Shown: positions 45,340 through 54,572 of the stretch, in pieces
Numbering within the stretch: the stretch's first letter is position 1
How the letters are laid out: each line of letters starts with the position of its first letter
NCBI RefSeq assembly: GCF_000026105.1
Contig: NC_008027.1
Coordinates: forward strand, 554,501-618,500
Length of the DNA: 64,000 nucleotides
DNA from: Pseudomonas entomophila L48
GTDB taxonomy: Bacteria; Pseudomonadota; Gammaproteobacteria; Pseudomonadales; Pseudomonadaceae
Direction of reading: 5' to 3'
Translations under genes and position numbers: made by a program
The notes under the pieces: generated by a model
What the model was told of the DNA's origin: nothing
The model's database searches: none
Seen by the model: only the letters and a program-made list of their open reading frames with translations

Positions 45340-45999
45340 CTATAAAGGCTCGCGGCTGGCATGGTACAGGCTGACCCGGCGGAATTCGTGCGGCTCGGCC
45401 AGGTCCGGCAGGGTCAGCGCCTCGAGCACGCCTATTGGGCGGTAGAGCGGGTGGCTGAAGTCACGAACCCGCGAGTCGGCCACCAACGCCTGGCGGCCGC
45501 GGCTGAGGAAGGCGTCCAGCAGCGGCAGGTTGGCACGGTCGTAGAGCACGTCGGCGACCAGAATCAGGTCGAAGCGGTCGGTCTCGGCGAAGAAGTCGCT
45601 GCTGTAGCCCAGCTCGACCTGGTTCAGCGCGGCGTTGGCGCGGCAGGCGTCGAGGGCCAGCGGGTCGAGGTCGCAGGCCACCACTTCCAGGGCGCCGGCC
45701 CGGGCGGCGGCGATGCCGGCGATGCCGGAGCCCGCGCCGAAGTCCAGCACGCGCTTGCCCCGCACCCACTCCGGGCGTTCGGCCAGGTAGCGGGCCATGG
45801 CCAGGCCGCTGGCCCAGCAGAAGCTCCAGTAAGGCGGCTCTTCCAGGATGCGCCGGGTTTCCTCGCTGCTGAAGGCGCGGTCCATGTTCTGGTCGTCGAT
45901 CAGCCAGAGTTTCAGGGCGCACTCGGGCAGTTCGCTGACCACCAGGCGCGCTTCGCCGATCAGGCCGCTCAGGGCCTGTTGCAGGGCTTGCGGAGCCAT
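45340..45999 (-). CDS. Class I SAM-dependent methyltransferase (protein N-lysine type)
   Basis: A 219-residue methyltransferase. The SAM-binding motif I is [20 protein letters not shown] near 80-99, followed by [20 protein letters not shown] and [10 protein letters not shown]. The flanking [20 protein letters not shown] block is typical of the ETFB/METTL20-like protein lysine methyltransferases. The substrate is not known. Start 45999 ([12 protein letters not shown]) lies right after the stop of the lipoprotein gene, so the two are coupled. Confidence 0.85.
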   Translation of the reverse strand: MAPQALQQALSGLIGEARLVVSELPECALKLWLIDDQNMDRAFSSEETRRILEEPPYWSFCWASGLAMARYLAERPEWVRGKRVLDFGAGSGIAGIAAARAGALEVVACDLDPLALDACRANAALNQVELGYSSDFFAETDRFDLILVADVLYDRANLPLLDAFLSRGRQALVADSRVRDFSHPLYRPIGVLEALTLPDLAEPHEFRRVSLYHASREPL

Positions 46000-46000
46000 C

Positions 46001-46453
46001 CTACGGAGCCTTTTCGAAACGCAGCGGGCCGGTGGCCTGGGTTTCGGCCTGGGCAATGCGCACGGGCGGCAGGTGCAGGATCAACTGGCCCGATTGGCTG
46101 GCGCGGCCGCGCAGTTCGACCCGGCCACCGGCGGGGAACACTTCGGGGTTGAAACGCAAATGATAGGGCAGGGCCTGGCCGGTGCCGGTCAGGGTGCTGC
46201 TGGCGAGCAGTTGCTGCGGGCGGCCACGTTCGTCGATGACCAGCAGGGCCAGCTCCACGTCGGCGCCGGCCGGGATTTCCAGCAGGGTGCCGCTCAGTTC
46301 GCGCTGGTAGGCCGGCAGCGGGCCCAGCGGCTGGGCTTTCTTGGCCACCTTGGCCGGCACGGGCGCGGGGGCTTGCTCGGACTTGGGCCGGTCACTGCCG
46401 CAGGCGGCGAGCAGAACGGCGCAACACAGCACGATGAGTGCGCGAGGGTGCAT
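46001..46453 (-). CDS. YbaY-like lipoprotein
   Basis: A 150-residue lipoprotein: signal [20 protein letters not shown] with lipobox LLAAC, a Pro/Ala/Lys linker, then a YbaY/YscW-type beta domain ([44 protein letters not shown]). Serine at +3 region (CGSD) does not clearly mark inner-membrane retention, so outer-membrane location is likely. ATG 46453 follows AAGGACTCCCCC. It precedes the methyltransferase gene on the same strand. Confidence 0.83.
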   Translation of the reverse strand: MHPRALIVLCCAVLLAACGSDRPKSEQAPAPVPAKVAKKAQPLGPLPAYQRELSGTLLEIPAGADVELALLVIDERGRPQQLLASSTLTGTGQALPYHLRFNPEVFPAGGRVELRGRASQSGQLILHLPPVRIAQAETQATGPLRFEKAP

Positions 46454-46558
46454 GGGGGAGTCCTTCACGGGCAGATTTGCATGGATGGTAAACCCTTTGG
46501 CTTGTCTTGCCAGTGCAATGCGCTACCATGGCCCTCCCTTTTTTTGTTGCCTGCCACC

Positions 46559-47023
46559 ATGCACTGTCCGTTTTGCGGTGCCAACGACACCAAGGTCATC
46601 GACTCGCGTCTTGTCGCCGAGGGCGAGCAAGTGCGCCGCCGCCGCGAGTGCGTCGCCTGCGGCGAGCGCTTCACCACCTTCGAGACCGCCGAACTGGTCC
46701 TGCCCCGGCTGATCAAGCAGGACGGCACGCGCCAGCCCTTCGACGAAGACAAGCTGCGCGCCGGCATGCAGCGGGCGCTGGAGAAGCGCCCGGTGAGCAT
46801 CGAGCGCCTGGAAGCGGCGCTGGCGCATATCAAGAGCCGGTTGCGCGCCACCGGCGAGCGCGAGGTGAAGTCGCTGGTGGTGGGCGAAATGGTGATGGCC
46901 GAGCTGCGCAAGCTCGACGAAGTCGCCTACATCCGCTTCGCCTCGGTCTACCGGCGCTTCCAGGACCTCGACGAATTCCGCGAAGAAATCGACCGCCTGG
47001 CCCGCGAGCCGGCTAAAGAGTAA
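46559..47023 (+). CDS. nrdR: Transcriptional repressor NrdR
   Basis: A 154-residue repressor of ribonucleotide reductase genes. It has the N-terminal zinc ribbon ([18 protein letters not shown] and CVACGERF) and the ATP-cone ([20 protein letters not shown] to about 140). Length is standard. It starts the nrdR-rib cluster common in proteobacteria and ends 2 bp before ribD. Cytoplasmic. Confidence 0.97.
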   Translation: MHCPFCGANDTKVIDSRLVAEGEQVRRRRECVACGERFTTFETAELVLPRLIKQDGTRQPFDEDKLRAGMQRALEKRPVSIERLEAALAHIKSRLRATGEREVKSLVVGEMVMAELRKLDEVAYIRFASVYRRFQDLDEFREEIDRLAREPAKE

Positions 47024-47025
47024 GC

Positions 47026-48153
47026 ATGTCCAGCCAAGCCATCCTCGACGCCCACTACATGGCCCGGGCCGTGGAACTGGCCCGCAAGGGCCTCTACACG
47101 ACCCACCCCAACCCACGCGTCGGTTGCGTGATCGTGCGCGATGGCGAGGTGGTCGGCGAAGGCTGGCATGTGCGCGCCGGCGAGCCCCACGCCGAGGTGC
47201 ATGCGCTGCGCCAGGCCGGCGAGCTTGCCCGTGGCGCCTGTGCCTATGTCACCTTAGAGCCGTGCAGCCACCATGGCCGCACCCCGCCGTGCGCCGAGGC
47301 GCTGGTCAAGGCCGGTGTGGCACGGGTGGTGGCGGCCATGCAGGACCCCAACCCGCAAGTGGCCGGCAATGGCCTGCGGCGCCTGCGCGAGGCCGGCATC
47401 GAGGTCGCCAGCGGCGTGCTCGAAGCCGAGGCGCGGGCGCTGAACCCCGGCTTTCTCAAGCGCATGGAGCATGGCCTGCCGTTCGTCCGCGCCAAGTTGG
47501 CCATGAGCCTGGACGGCCGCACCGCCATGGCCAGCGGCGAGAGCCAGTGGATCACCGGCCCTGCCGCCCGCGCCGCTGTGCAGCGCCTGCGCGCCCGCTC
47601 CAGCGTGGTGCTGACCAGCGCCCAGAGCGTGTTGCAGGACAACGCCCGGATGACCGTGCGTGGCGAAGAACTCGGGCTGGACAGCGCGCTCACTACCCTG
47701 GCCCTGTCGCGCCCGCCGCTGCGGGTGCTGGTCGACGGGCGCCTGCGTCTGCCGCTGGACGCGCCGTTCTTCCAGGCCGGCCCGGCGCTGGTGGTCACTG
47801 CCGCGGGCGACGACCCGCGCTACGCCGCCGCCGGCCATGAACTGCTCAACCTGCCGGGCGACGATGACCAGGTCGACCTGCCCGCGCTGTTGCGTTGCCT
47901 GGCCGAACGCGGCGTCAACGAGATCCTGCTGGAGGCCGGTGCCGGCCTGGTCGGCGCCTTCGCCCGCCAGGGCCTGGTCGACGAGTTCCAGCTGTTCGTC
48001 GCCGGCACCTTCCTCGGCTCCGAGGCCCGCCCGCTGCTGGACTGGCCCTTGTCGAAAATGAGCGAGGCGCCACGGCTGAAAATCACCGAAATGCGCGCGG
48101 TCGGCGATGACTGGCGAGTCACTGCCATCCTCTTGCCGGCCCCCGGCGTATAA
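47026..48153 (+). CDS. ribD: Bifunctional riboflavin deaminase/reductase RibD
   Basis: A 375-residue enzyme doing steps 2 and 3 of riboflavin synthesis. The N-terminal deaminase (about 1-145) has HAEVHALRQAG and PCSHHGRTPPC with the zinc ligands. The C-terminal reductase (about 150-375) has FVRAKLAMSLDGRTAMASGE and GVNEILLEAGAGLVGAF. Start ATG 47026 is 2 bp after the nrdR stop. Full length and motifs intact. Confidence 0.97.
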   Translation: MSSQAILDAHYMARAVELARKGLYTTHPNPRVGCVIVRDGEVVGEGWHVRAGEPHAEVHALRQAGELARGACAYVTLEPCSHHGRTPPCAEALVKAGVARVVAAMQDPNPQVAGNGLRRLREAGIEVASGVLEAEARALNPGFLKRMEHGLPFVRAKLAMSLDGRTAMASGESQWITGPAARAAVQRLRARSSVVLTSAQSVLQDNARMTVRGEELGLDSALTTLALSRPPLRVLVDGRLRLPLDAPFFQAGPALVVTAAGDDPRYAAAGHELLNLPGDDDQVDLPALLRCLAERGVNEILLEAGAGLVGAFARQGLVDEFQLFVAGTFLGSEARPLLDWPLSKMSEAPRLKITEMRAVGDDWRVTAILLPAPGV

Positions 48154-48194
48154 TGCCTGGCCTGCCCCGCGCAGCCCGTATCTAGGAGAACACC

Positions 48195-48860
48195 ATGTTC
48201 ACCGGCATCATCGAATCCATCGGCACCATCCGCAGCATGACCCCCAAGGGCGGTGACGTGCGCGTCTACGTGGAAACCGGCAAGCTCGACTTGGGCGACG
48301 TCAAGCTGGGCGACAGCATCGCCGTCAACGGCGTGTGCCTGACCGCCGTCGAACTGCCCGGCGACGGCTTCTGGGCCGACGTCAGCGTCGAAACGCTGAA
48401 GCGCACCGCCATGGTCGACCTCAAGAGTGGCAGCCGGGTCAACCTGGAAAAGGCCCTGACGCCCACCACCCGCCTGGGCGGCCACCTGGTCAGCGGCCAC
48501 GTCGACGGTGTCGGCGAGATCGTCTCGCGTGCCGATAACGCCCGCGCCATCCAGTTCCGCGTGCGCGCCCCGAAAGAGCTGGCCAAGTACATCGCCCACA
48601 AGGGCTCGATCACCGTCGACGGCACCAGCCTGACGGTCAACGAAGTCGATGGCGCCGAGTTCGAGCTGACCATCGTCCCGCACACCCTGTCCGAAACCAT
48701 CATGGCCGACTACCGCGCAGGGCGTCGGGTGAACCTTGAGGTCGACCTGCTGGCCCGTTACCTGGAGCGTCTGCTGCTGGGCGACAAGGCTGCCGAACCG
48801 AGCAAGGGCAGTGGCATCACCGAAAGCTTCCTGGCCGCCAACGGCTTCTTGAAATCCTGA
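48195..48860 (+). CDS. ribE: Riboflavin synthase (alpha chain) RibE
   Basis: A 221-residue trimeric enzyme that dismutates two lumazines to riboflavin. The two homologous barrels are visible: MFTGIIESIGTIRS and, in the second half, GHVDGVGEIVSRAD; the internal repeat GDSIAVNGVCLTAV / GSITVDGTSLTVNEV is clear. ATG follows TAGGAGAACACC. Lies between ribD and ribBA. Confidence 0.97.
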   Translation: MFTGIIESIGTIRSMTPKGGDVRVYVETGKLDLGDVKLGDSIAVNGVCLTAVELPGDGFWADVSVETLKRTAMVDLKSGSRVNLEKALTPTTRLGGHLVSGHVDGVGEIVSRADNARAIQFRVRAPKELAKYIAHKGSITVDGTSLTVNEVDGAEFELTIVPHTLSETIMADYRAGRRVNLEVDLLARYLERLLLGDKAAEPSKGSGITESFLAANGFLKS

Positions 48861-48878
48861 TTGAGAAGGGGGTGCCGC

Positions 48879-49970
48879 GTGGCGCTCAACAGCATCGAAG
48901 AACTGGTCGAAGACATCCGCCAGGGCAAAATGGTCATCCTCATGGATGACGAAGACCGCGAGAACGAAGGCGACATCATCATGGCGGCCGAGTGCTGCCT
49001 GCCCGAGCACATCAACTTCATGGCCAAGCACGCCCGTGGCCTGATCTGCATGCCGATGACCCGCGAGCGCTGCGAAACGCTCAAGCTGCCGCTGATGGCG
49101 CCGCGCAACGGTTCCGGCTTCGGCACCAAGTTCACCGTGTCGATCGAGGCCGCCGAAGGCGTCACCACCGGCATCTCCGCCGCCGACCGCGCCCGCACCG
49201 TGCAGGCCGCCGCCGCCAAGGACGCCAAGGCCGAGGACATCGTCAGCCCCGGCCACATCTTCCCGCTGATGGCCCAGCCGGGCGGCACCCTGGCCCGCGC
49301 CGGCCACACCGAGGCCGCCTGCGACCTGGCGCGCATGGCCGGTTTCGAGCCCAGCGGCGTGATCTGCGAAGTGATGAACGACGACGGCACCATGTCGCGC
49401 CGCGCCGAGCTGGAAGTGTTCGCCGCCGAGCACAACCTCAAGATCGGTACCATCGCCGACCTGATCCACTACCGCATGATCCACGAGCGCACCGTGCAGC
49501 GCGTCTCCGAGCAGCCGCTGGACAGCGAGCTGGGCCAGTTCAACCTGGTCACCTACCGTGACGCGGTGGAAGGCGACGTGCACATGGCCCTGACGCTGGG
49601 CAAGATCTGCGCCGACGAACCGACGCTGGTGCGCGTGCACAACATGGACCCGCTGCGCGACCTGCTGATGGTCAAGCAGCCGGGCCGCTGGAGCCTGCGC
49701 GCCGCCATGGCCGCCGTGGCCGAGGCCGGCAGCGGCGTGGTGCTGTTGCTGGGCCACCCGCTGGACGGCGACGTGCTGCTGGCGCACATCCGCGAGAGCG
49801 CGGGCGATGCGCAGCCCAAGGCACCGACCACTTACAGCACCGTCGGTGCCGGTTCGCAGATCCTGCGCGATCTCGGTGTGCGCAAGATGCGCCTGATGAG
49901 TTCGCCAATGAAGTTCAATGCGATATCCGGATTCGATCTGGAAGTTGTAGAATACGTGCCCTCCGAGTGA
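48879..49970 (+). CDS. ribBA: RibBA: DHBP synthase fused to a degenerate GTP cyclohydrolase II domain
   Basis: A 363-residue protein. The N-terminal DHBP synthase (about 1-200) is complete: MDDEDRENEGDII near 21-33, GFGTKFTVSIEAAEGVTTGI and GHTEAACDLARMAG. The C-terminal GCHII-like domain (about 205-363) lacks the zinc-site motif [10 protein letters not shown]; the region reads EGDVHMALTLGKICADEPTL, so GTP cyclohydrolase activity is probably lost. A separate complete RibA is encoded at 53539. GTG start at 48879 follows AGAAGGGGGTGCC; a TTG at 48861 is in frame. Confidence 0.93.
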   Translation: MALNSIEELVEDIRQGKMVILMDDEDRENEGDIIMAAECCLPEHINFMAKHARGLICMPMTRERCETLKLPLMAPRNGSGFGTKFTVSIEAAEGVTTGISAADRARTVQAAAAKDAKAEDIVSPGHIFPLMAQPGGTLARAGHTEAACDLARMAGFEPSGVICEVMNDDGTMSRRAELEVFAAEHNLKIGTIADLIHYRMIHERTVQRVSEQPLDSELGQFNLVTYRDAVEGDVHMALTLGKICADEPTLVRVHNMDPLRDLLMVKQPGRWSLRAAMAAVAEAGSGVVLLLGHPLDGDVLLAHIRESAGDAQPKAPTTYSTVGAGSQILRDLGVRKMRLMSSPMKFNAISGFDLEVVEYVPSE

Positions 49971-50014
49971 CTTGAGGCGGCCTGATCGCCCCTAGACTCG
50001 AGTCAAAACCCTCC

Positions 50015-50038
50015 CGAGGCCGCCACTGCGCGGCCTCG
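50015..50038 (+). terminator. Hairpin between ribBA and ribH
   Basis: CGAGGCCGC (50015-50023) and GCGGCCTCG (50030-50038) form a 9-bp stem, 24 nt before ribH. No U-tract follows. It may moderate read-through or stabilise the ribH message. The gap 49971-50061 holds no FMN riboswitch that I can see. Confidence 0.5.
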
Positions 50039-50061
50039 CTCTTGAAGATGAGAACTCCGGA

Positions 50062-50538
50062 ATGACCCTGAAGACCATCGAAGGTACCTTCATCGCCCCC
50101 AAAGGTCGCTATGCTTTGGTGGTTGGCCGCTTCAACAGCTTCGTCGTCGAAAGCCTGGTTAGCGGCGCAGTCGATGCCCTGGTACGCCATGGCGTCAGCG
50201 AAAGCGACATCACCATCATCCGTGCCCCGGGCGCGTTCGAAATCCCGCTGGTGGCACAGAAAGTCGCCCAGCAAGGCGCTTACGACGCGATCATCGCCCT
50301 GGGCGCAGTGATCCGTGGCGGTACCCCGCACTTCGAATACGTGGCGGGCGAGTGCACCAAGGGCCTGGCCCAGGTGTCCATGGAGTTCGGTGTTCCGGTG
50401 GCCTTCGGCGTACTGACCGTCGACTCCATCGAGCAAGCCATCGAGCGTTCCGGCACCAAGGCTGGCAACAAAGGTGCCGAAGCGGCCCTGTCCGCCCTGG
50501 AAATGGTCAGCCTGCTGGCGCAGTTGGAGGCCAAGTGA
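50062..50538 (+). CDS. ribH: 6,7-dimethyl-8-ribityllumazine synthase RibH
   Basis: A 158-residue lumazine synthase. Conserved segments are [53 protein letters not shown] and [19 protein letters not shown] with NKGAEAA. Standard length for the 60-mer or decameric enzyme. ATG follows GAACTCCGGA. Its stop overlaps nusB (GTGA). Confidence 0.97.
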   Translation: MTLKTIEGTFIAPKGRYALVVGRFNSFVVESLVSGAVDALVRHGVSESDITIIRAPGAFEIPLVAQKVAQQGAYDAIIALGAVIRGGTPHFEYVAGECTKGLAQVSMEFGVPVAFGVLTVDSIEQAIERSGTKAGNKGAEAALSALEMVSLLAQLEAK

Positions 50539-51035
50539 TTAGCGACGAAAGCGATCGTTTCAACCCGCGCGATCCAAAACCTGCGGATGCCGGCAAGCCC
50601 TCGAAGAGCGCCAAGCGTCGCGAAGCCCGTAAGCTCGCCACGCAAGCCCTCTACCAGTGGCACATGGCCAAGCACTCGCTGAACGAAGTGGAAGCGCAGT
50701 TCCGGGTCGATAACGATTTCTCCGATGTCGACGGCGCCTACTTCCGCGAGATCCTGCACGGGGTCCCGGCGAAGAAGGTCGAGATCGACGAGGCACTGAA
50801 GCCCTGCCTGGACACGCCACTGGAAGAACTCGACCCGGTCGAGCTGTCCGTGCTGCGCCTGTCGGCCTGGGAATTCATGATGCGCGCCGACGTGCCATAC
50901 CGCGTGGTGATCAACGAGGGTGTGGAACTGGCGAAAGTCTTTGGCGCCACCGACGGGCACAAGTTCGTCAACGGCGTGCTGGACAAGCTGGCTCCGCGTC
51001 TGCGTGAAGCGGAAGTCCGGGCGAACAAGCGCTGA
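50535..51035 (+). CDS. nusB: Transcription antitermination factor NusB
   Basis: A 166-residue NusB, which with NusE binds boxA RNA in rRNA antitermination. The core includes [17 protein letters not shown] near 30, [17 protein letters not shown] near 96 and [20 protein letters not shown] with VNGVLDKLA. The N-terminal ~25 residues are a charged extension ([20 protein letters not shown]) common in pseudomonads. GTG at 50535 overlaps the ribH stop. Confidence 0.96.
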   Translation: MISDESDRFNPRDPKPADAGKPSKSAKRREARKLATQALYQWHMAKHSLNEVEAQFRVDNDFSDVDGAYFREILHGVPAKKVEIDEALKPCLDTPLEELDPVELSVLRLSAWEFMMRADVPYRVVINEGVELAKVFGATDGHKFVNGVLDKLAPRLREAEVRANKR

Positions 51036-51053
51036 TCGCGGCGCTGACGAGCC

Positions 51054-52010
51054 ATGGGTGAGTTCGAGCTGATCAGCCACTACTTCGCCGCCGCGCCCTG
51101 TGCGCAGGGCGGCGAGGGCGTGGCCCTGGGGATCGGCGACGACTGCGCCCTGCTGGACCTTCCCGCCGGCGAGCAGCTGGCGGTTTCCACCGACACGCTG
51201 GTGGCCGGTGTGCATTTCCCCGCACTCTGCGACCCCCTGCTGCTCGGCCAGCGCTCGCTTGCCGTGGCGGCCAGCGACCTGGCGGCCATGGGCGCCACGC
51301 CCATCGGCTTCACCCTCGCCCTCACGCTGCCCGAAGTCGGCCCCGACTGGCTCGCGGCTTATACCGACGGCCTTGGCCGCATGGCCCAGCGTTGCAGCAT
51401 GGCGCTGATCGGTGGCGATACCACCCGTGGCCCGTTGAGCATCACCGTGACCGTGTTCGGCCGCGTGCCGGCAGGGCAAGCGCTGCGGCGCAGTGGCGCA
51501 CGGCCGGGTGAGCTGTTGTGCGTCGGTGGTTTTCTGGGGAACGCGGCGGGTGCCTTGCCGCTGGTGCTGGGCGAGCGCGAGGCGCCAGCCGATGTGGCTG
51601 CGCCGCTGCTGGCGCACTACTGGTCGCCGCTACCGCAACTGCAGCTAGGCGAGCGCCTGCGTGGCCTGGCCACGTCGGCACTGGACATCTCCGACGGGCT
51701 GCTGGCCGACTGCGGGCACATCGCCAAGGCGTCCGGCGTGGCGCTGCAGGTGAACCTGGCGCAGGTTCCCGTGTCTGCTCCTTTGCAGGCGTTCCTCGGC
51801 CGTGAGGCGGCACTGCAGGCGGCGCTCACCGGTGGCGACGACTACGTGCTGGCGTTCACCTTGCCGGAATACGCACTTTCATCCCTGGCCGGCCAGGTGC
51901 ACGTCATCGGGCGTGTGCTGGAGGGCCAGGGCGTGACCCTGCGCGACCCGCAGGGCCAGGACATCACCCCCGCGCAGCGGGGCTATCAACATTTCAGGGA
52001 GACACCGTGA
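51054..52010 (+). CDS. thiL: Thiamine-monophosphate kinase ThiL
   Basis: A 318-residue AIRS-fold kinase making thiamine pyrophosphate from thiamine phosphate. Motifs: MGEFELISHYFA, GIGDDCALLDLPAGEQLAVS, STDTLVAGVHF, AASDLAAMGATPIGFTLALT, GGDTTRGPLSITVTVFG and ALDISDGLLADCGHI; GGDDYVLAFT near the end. ATG 51054 is 18 bp after nusB; the stop overlaps pgpA (GTGA). Confidence 0.96.
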   Translation: MGEFELISHYFAAAPCAQGGEGVALGIGDDCALLDLPAGEQLAVSTDTLVAGVHFPALCDPLLLGQRSLAVAASDLAAMGATPIGFTLALTLPEVGPDWLAAYTDGLGRMAQRCSMALIGGDTTRGPLSITVTVFGRVPAGQALRRSGARPGELLCVGGFLGNAAGALPLVLGEREAPADVAAPLLAHYWSPLPQLQLGERLRGLATSALDISDGLLADCGHIAKASGVALQVNLAQVPVSAPLQAFLGREAALQAALTGGDDYVLAFTLPEYALSSLAGQVHVIGRVLEGQGVTLRDPQGQDITPAQRGYQHFRETP

Positions 52011-52510
52011 CCGACCACCCCAACCAGGTGCCTGCGGAGTTCGTTCCGCCTTCGGTCTGGCGCAACCCGTGGCACTTCATCGCGTTCGGCTTCGGCTCCG
52101 GCACTTTGCCAAAGGCCCCCGGTACCTGGGGCTCGCTGGTGGCGCTGCCGTTCATCCCGCTGTGGCAGATGCTGCCCGACTGGGGCTACTGGCTGCTGCT
52201 GGGTATCAGCATGCTGTTCGGCGTGTGGCTGTGCGGCAAGGTGGCCAACGACTTGCGCGTCCACGACCACGAAGGCATTGTCTGGGACGAGATCGTCGGT
52301 ATGTGGATCACCCTGTGGCTGGTGCCGGAGGGCTGGCAGTGGCTGTTGGCGGGGTTCCTGATGTTCCGCTTCTTCGACATCCTCAAGCCGTGGCCGATCC
52401 GCTGGATCGACCGCCATGTGCATGGCGGCTTCGGGATCATGCTCGACGACATCCTGGCCGGCGTGTTCGCCTGGCTGGGCATGCAGGTGCTGGTGTGGGC
52501 GGTAGCCTGA
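52007..52510 (+). CDS. pgpA: Phosphatidylglycerophosphatase A
   Basis: A 167-residue inner-membrane phosphatase forming phosphatidylglycerol. PgpA motifs visible: FGFGSGTLPKAPGTWGSLVA near 25, HDHEGIVWDEIVGMWIT near 88 and FRFFDILKPWPIRWIDRH near 120. Three to four hydrophobic segments. GTG start overlaps thiL. End of the nusB-thiL-pgpA unit. Confidence 0.95.
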   Translation: MTDHPNQVPAEFVPPSVWRNPWHFIAFGFGSGTLPKAPGTWGSLVALPFIPLWQMLPDWGYWLLLGISMLFGVWLCGKVANDLRVHDHEGIVWDEIVGMWITLWLVPEGWQWLLAGFLMFRFFDILKPWPIRWIDRHVHGGFGIMLDDILAGVFAWLGMQVLVWAVA

Positions 52511-52526
52511 AACAGGGAGCGTTGTG

Positions 52527-53270
52527 ATGGGGTTCAGGACTGTATTGCTGGCAGTGATGCTGCTTGTCGCGGGTTCCGGCGCCATGGCCCGGGAGGCGCC
52601 GACGCAGGTGCGCCTGGTCAGCGAGGAATGGCTCGACTACACCAACAAGGACGGCACCGGGCTGGCCTGGGACGTGATGCGCAAGGTGTTCGAGCCGGCT
52701 GGCGTCAAGCTCAAGCCGCAGAGCGCGCCGTACAGCCGTGCGGTGGGCTTGGTCAAGCGTGGCGAGGCGGATGCCTGGGTGGGCTCCTACAAGGAGGAAA
52801 ACCCCAACAACCTCTACCCGCGCTGGCACTTCGACATGGACCACATCTACGCCCTGGGCCTGGCCAGCAAGCCGGCGCCCACCCTCGACAACATCGGCCA
52901 GTTCCGCCTGGCCTGGGTGCGGGGCTACGACTACGGCAGCTATTTGCCCAATGCCAGGAATTTCCGCGAGATCCAACGCCGCGAGGGCATCCTGCCGATG
53001 CTCGAGCATGACCGGGTGGATTTCTACATCGATGCCGAGACCGAAGTGAACTACGTGCTCGGCCAGGCGCCCGACCCCAAGCAATTCAAGCTCACTCATG
53101 TAGCCGAGTTGCCGTTGTACCTGGCATTCGCCGACAGCGAACAGGGCAAGGCCTTGCGTGACCTGTTCGACCGGCGCATGGAGGTGCTGGTGCGCAGTGG
53201 CGAGCTGAAACCGATCTTCGAGCGCTGGAAGCAGCCGTATCCGTTCACCAGCGACAGCCAGCCTCACTGA
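52527..53270 (+). CDS. Periplasmic solute-binding protein (SBP family 3-like)
   Basis: A 247-residue secreted protein. Signal peptide MGFRTVLLAVMLLVAGSGAM ends near AMA. The mature part matches the amino-acid SBP_bac_3 fold: VRLVSEEWLDYTNKDGTGLA, WDVMRKVFEPAGVKLK, YSRAVGLVKRGEADAWVGSY and a YIDAETEVNYVLG segment. No permease or ATPase gene is adjacent, so it may be a stand-alone binding or sensory protein. A GTG at 52524 is also a possible start (GGGAGCGTTGTGATG). Confidence 0.85.
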   Translation: MGFRTVLLAVMLLVAGSGAMAREAPTQVRLVSEEWLDYTNKDGTGLAWDVMRKVFEPAGVKLKPQSAPYSRAVGLVKRGEADAWVGSYKEENPNNLYPRWHFDMDHIYALGLASKPAPTLDNIGQFRLAWVRGYDYGSYLPNARNFREIQRREGILPMLEHDRVDFYIDAETEVNYVLGQAPDPKQFKLTHVAELPLYLAFADSEQGKALRDLFDRRMEVLVRSGELKPIFERWKQPYPFTSDSQPH

Positions 53271-53291
53271 CTTCACAAGATTGGACGCCGA

Positions 53292-53386
53292 CCCTGTAGG
53301 AGCCGGCTTGCCGGCGAACACCGGCGTAGCCGGTGCCCTTCACCGCGTTGCCTGGTTCGCCGGCAAAGCCGGCTCCTACAGGTTGC
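53292..53386. repeat. REP pair upstream of ribA
   Basis: Inverted units at 53292-53320 and 53352-53386; between them a CACCGGCGTAGCCGGTG hairpin. The rest of the 268-bp gap (53387-53538) holds CGATCTTAAGCCGCGATATT-like AT-richer sequence that should carry the ribA promoter, not defined further. Confidence 0.88.
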
Positions 53387-53538
53387 GCTGAGCCCTGAAA
53401 GCAGCGGTACGAGGGTTGGTGCCGACCCTATAAGCATCGAACTTTTCGATCTTAAGCCGCGATATTCAGCCTGCGCACCGGCGCCGGGCTGCTGATACAA
53501 TCGGCCGATCTGAAATTGCCACTTTCCAGGAGCACAAC

Positions 53539-54156
53539 GTGCCCGTCGTCTTTGTCGCCGCCTCCAAACTCCCGACCCCCTTTGCGATCTTCACCATGCA
53601 TGGCTTCCTCGACGAAGCCACTGGCCGTGAGCACGTGGTGCTCAGCCTGGGTGACATCGCCGATGGTGAGCCGGTGCTGGGGCGCCTGCACTCCGAGTGC
53701 CTGACTGGCGATGCCCTGTTCAGCCAGCGTTGCGACTGCGGCTCGCAACTGGAAGCCGCGCTGCAGGCCATCGCCCGTGAAGGCCGTGGCGTGTTGCTGT
53801 ACTTGCGCCAAGAGGGCCGTGGCATCGGCCTGTTGAACAAGATCCGCGCCTATGAGCTGCAGGACGGCGGTGCCGACACCGTCGAGGCCAACGAGCGCCT
53901 GGGCTTTGCCGCCGACCAGCGCGACTACGCCATGTGCCTGCCGATGCTCGAGCACCTGGGCGTGAAATCGCTGCGCCTGATGACCAACAACCCGCGCAAG
54001 GTCAAGGCGCTGACCGACATGAGCATCAAGGTCGCCGAGCGCGTGCCGCTGCACACTGGCCACAACCCGCACAACCGCCTGTACCTGGCCACCAAGGCCG
54101 ACAAGCTTGGCCACATGATGGGCAACAAGCACCAGGGCGAGGTGCCCCAGGCGTGA
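53539..54156 (+). CDS. ribA: GTP cyclohydrolase II RibA
   Basis: A 205-residue GCHII, the first committed enzyme of riboflavin synthesis. The zinc site [20 protein letters not shown] near 50-68 is complete (three cysteines), and the [20 protein letters not shown] block near 92 and [14 protein letters not shown] near 155 are intact. It supplies the activity missing from the degenerate C-terminus of RibBA. GTG start at 53539 follows CCAGGAGCACAAC. The stop overlaps the next gene (GTGA). Confidence 0.97.
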   Translation: MPVVFVAASKLPTPFAIFTMHGFLDEATGREHVVLSLGDIADGEPVLGRLHSECLTGDALFSQRCDCGSQLEAALQAIAREGRGVLLYLRQEGRGIGLLNKIRAYELQDGGADTVEANERLGFAADQRDYAMCLPMLEHLGVKSLRLMTNNPRKVKALTDMSIKVAERVPLHTGHNPHNRLYLATKADKLGHMMGNKHQGEVPQA

Positions 54157-54572
54157 CCCGCAACGAGGTGAAGCGCCGGCTGGCCCTGGCCTGGTGGCAG
54201 TACCTGGCCGTGGGCCTGGTGCCGTTGCCGGTGATGGCCTGGGCGTTCGGCGGTGGCGAGCCGCTGATCCCGGTGCTGGCCATGCCGTTGTTCATCGCCG
54301 GGGCCGCGACCATGTTTCTCAGCCTGCCGCGTTTCGGCGCCTACAAGCGGGTATTGATCGCCACCGACAAGCAACTGGGCACGCCGGAAGAACCCGGCGC
54401 CTGGATCGAGCTGGCCCGGGTGCGGCGCCTGGCCATGCTGTTCGCCTGCTTCCCGGCCTGGGTCGCGGCGTTGTCGGTGCTGGTGGGGCTGGAGGCGGTG
54501 CCGCAGATCTTGCTGGCGCTGTCCACCGTGGTGATCCTGTACCTCTACCGCATTCCACGTCAGTTGGGCTGA
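54153..54572 (+). CDS. Small membrane protein
   Basis: A 139-residue protein with about four membrane segments: [19 protein letters not shown] (15-33), [20 protein letters not shown] (37-56), then after a loop [20 protein letters not shown] (90-109) and a last segment [14 protein letters not shown]. No family named. It overlaps ribA and btuF, so the three genes are one translational unit. Role unknown. Confidence 0.75.
   Translation: MTRNEVKRRLALAWWQYLAVGLVPLPVMAWAFGGGEPLIPVLAMPLFIAGAATMFLSLPRFGAYKRVLIATDKQLGTPEEPGAWIELARVRRLAMLFACFPAWVAALSVLVGLEAVPQILLALSTVVILYLYRIPRQLG

Noticed and set aside
47820..49787. A 655-codon minus-strand frame opposite ribD-ribE-ribBA
   Set aside because: It spans three certain genes on the other strand and has no recognisable domain.
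49971..50061. FMN riboswitch before ribH
   Set aside because: The conserved RFN-element boxes are absent; only a simple GC-rich hairpin is present.
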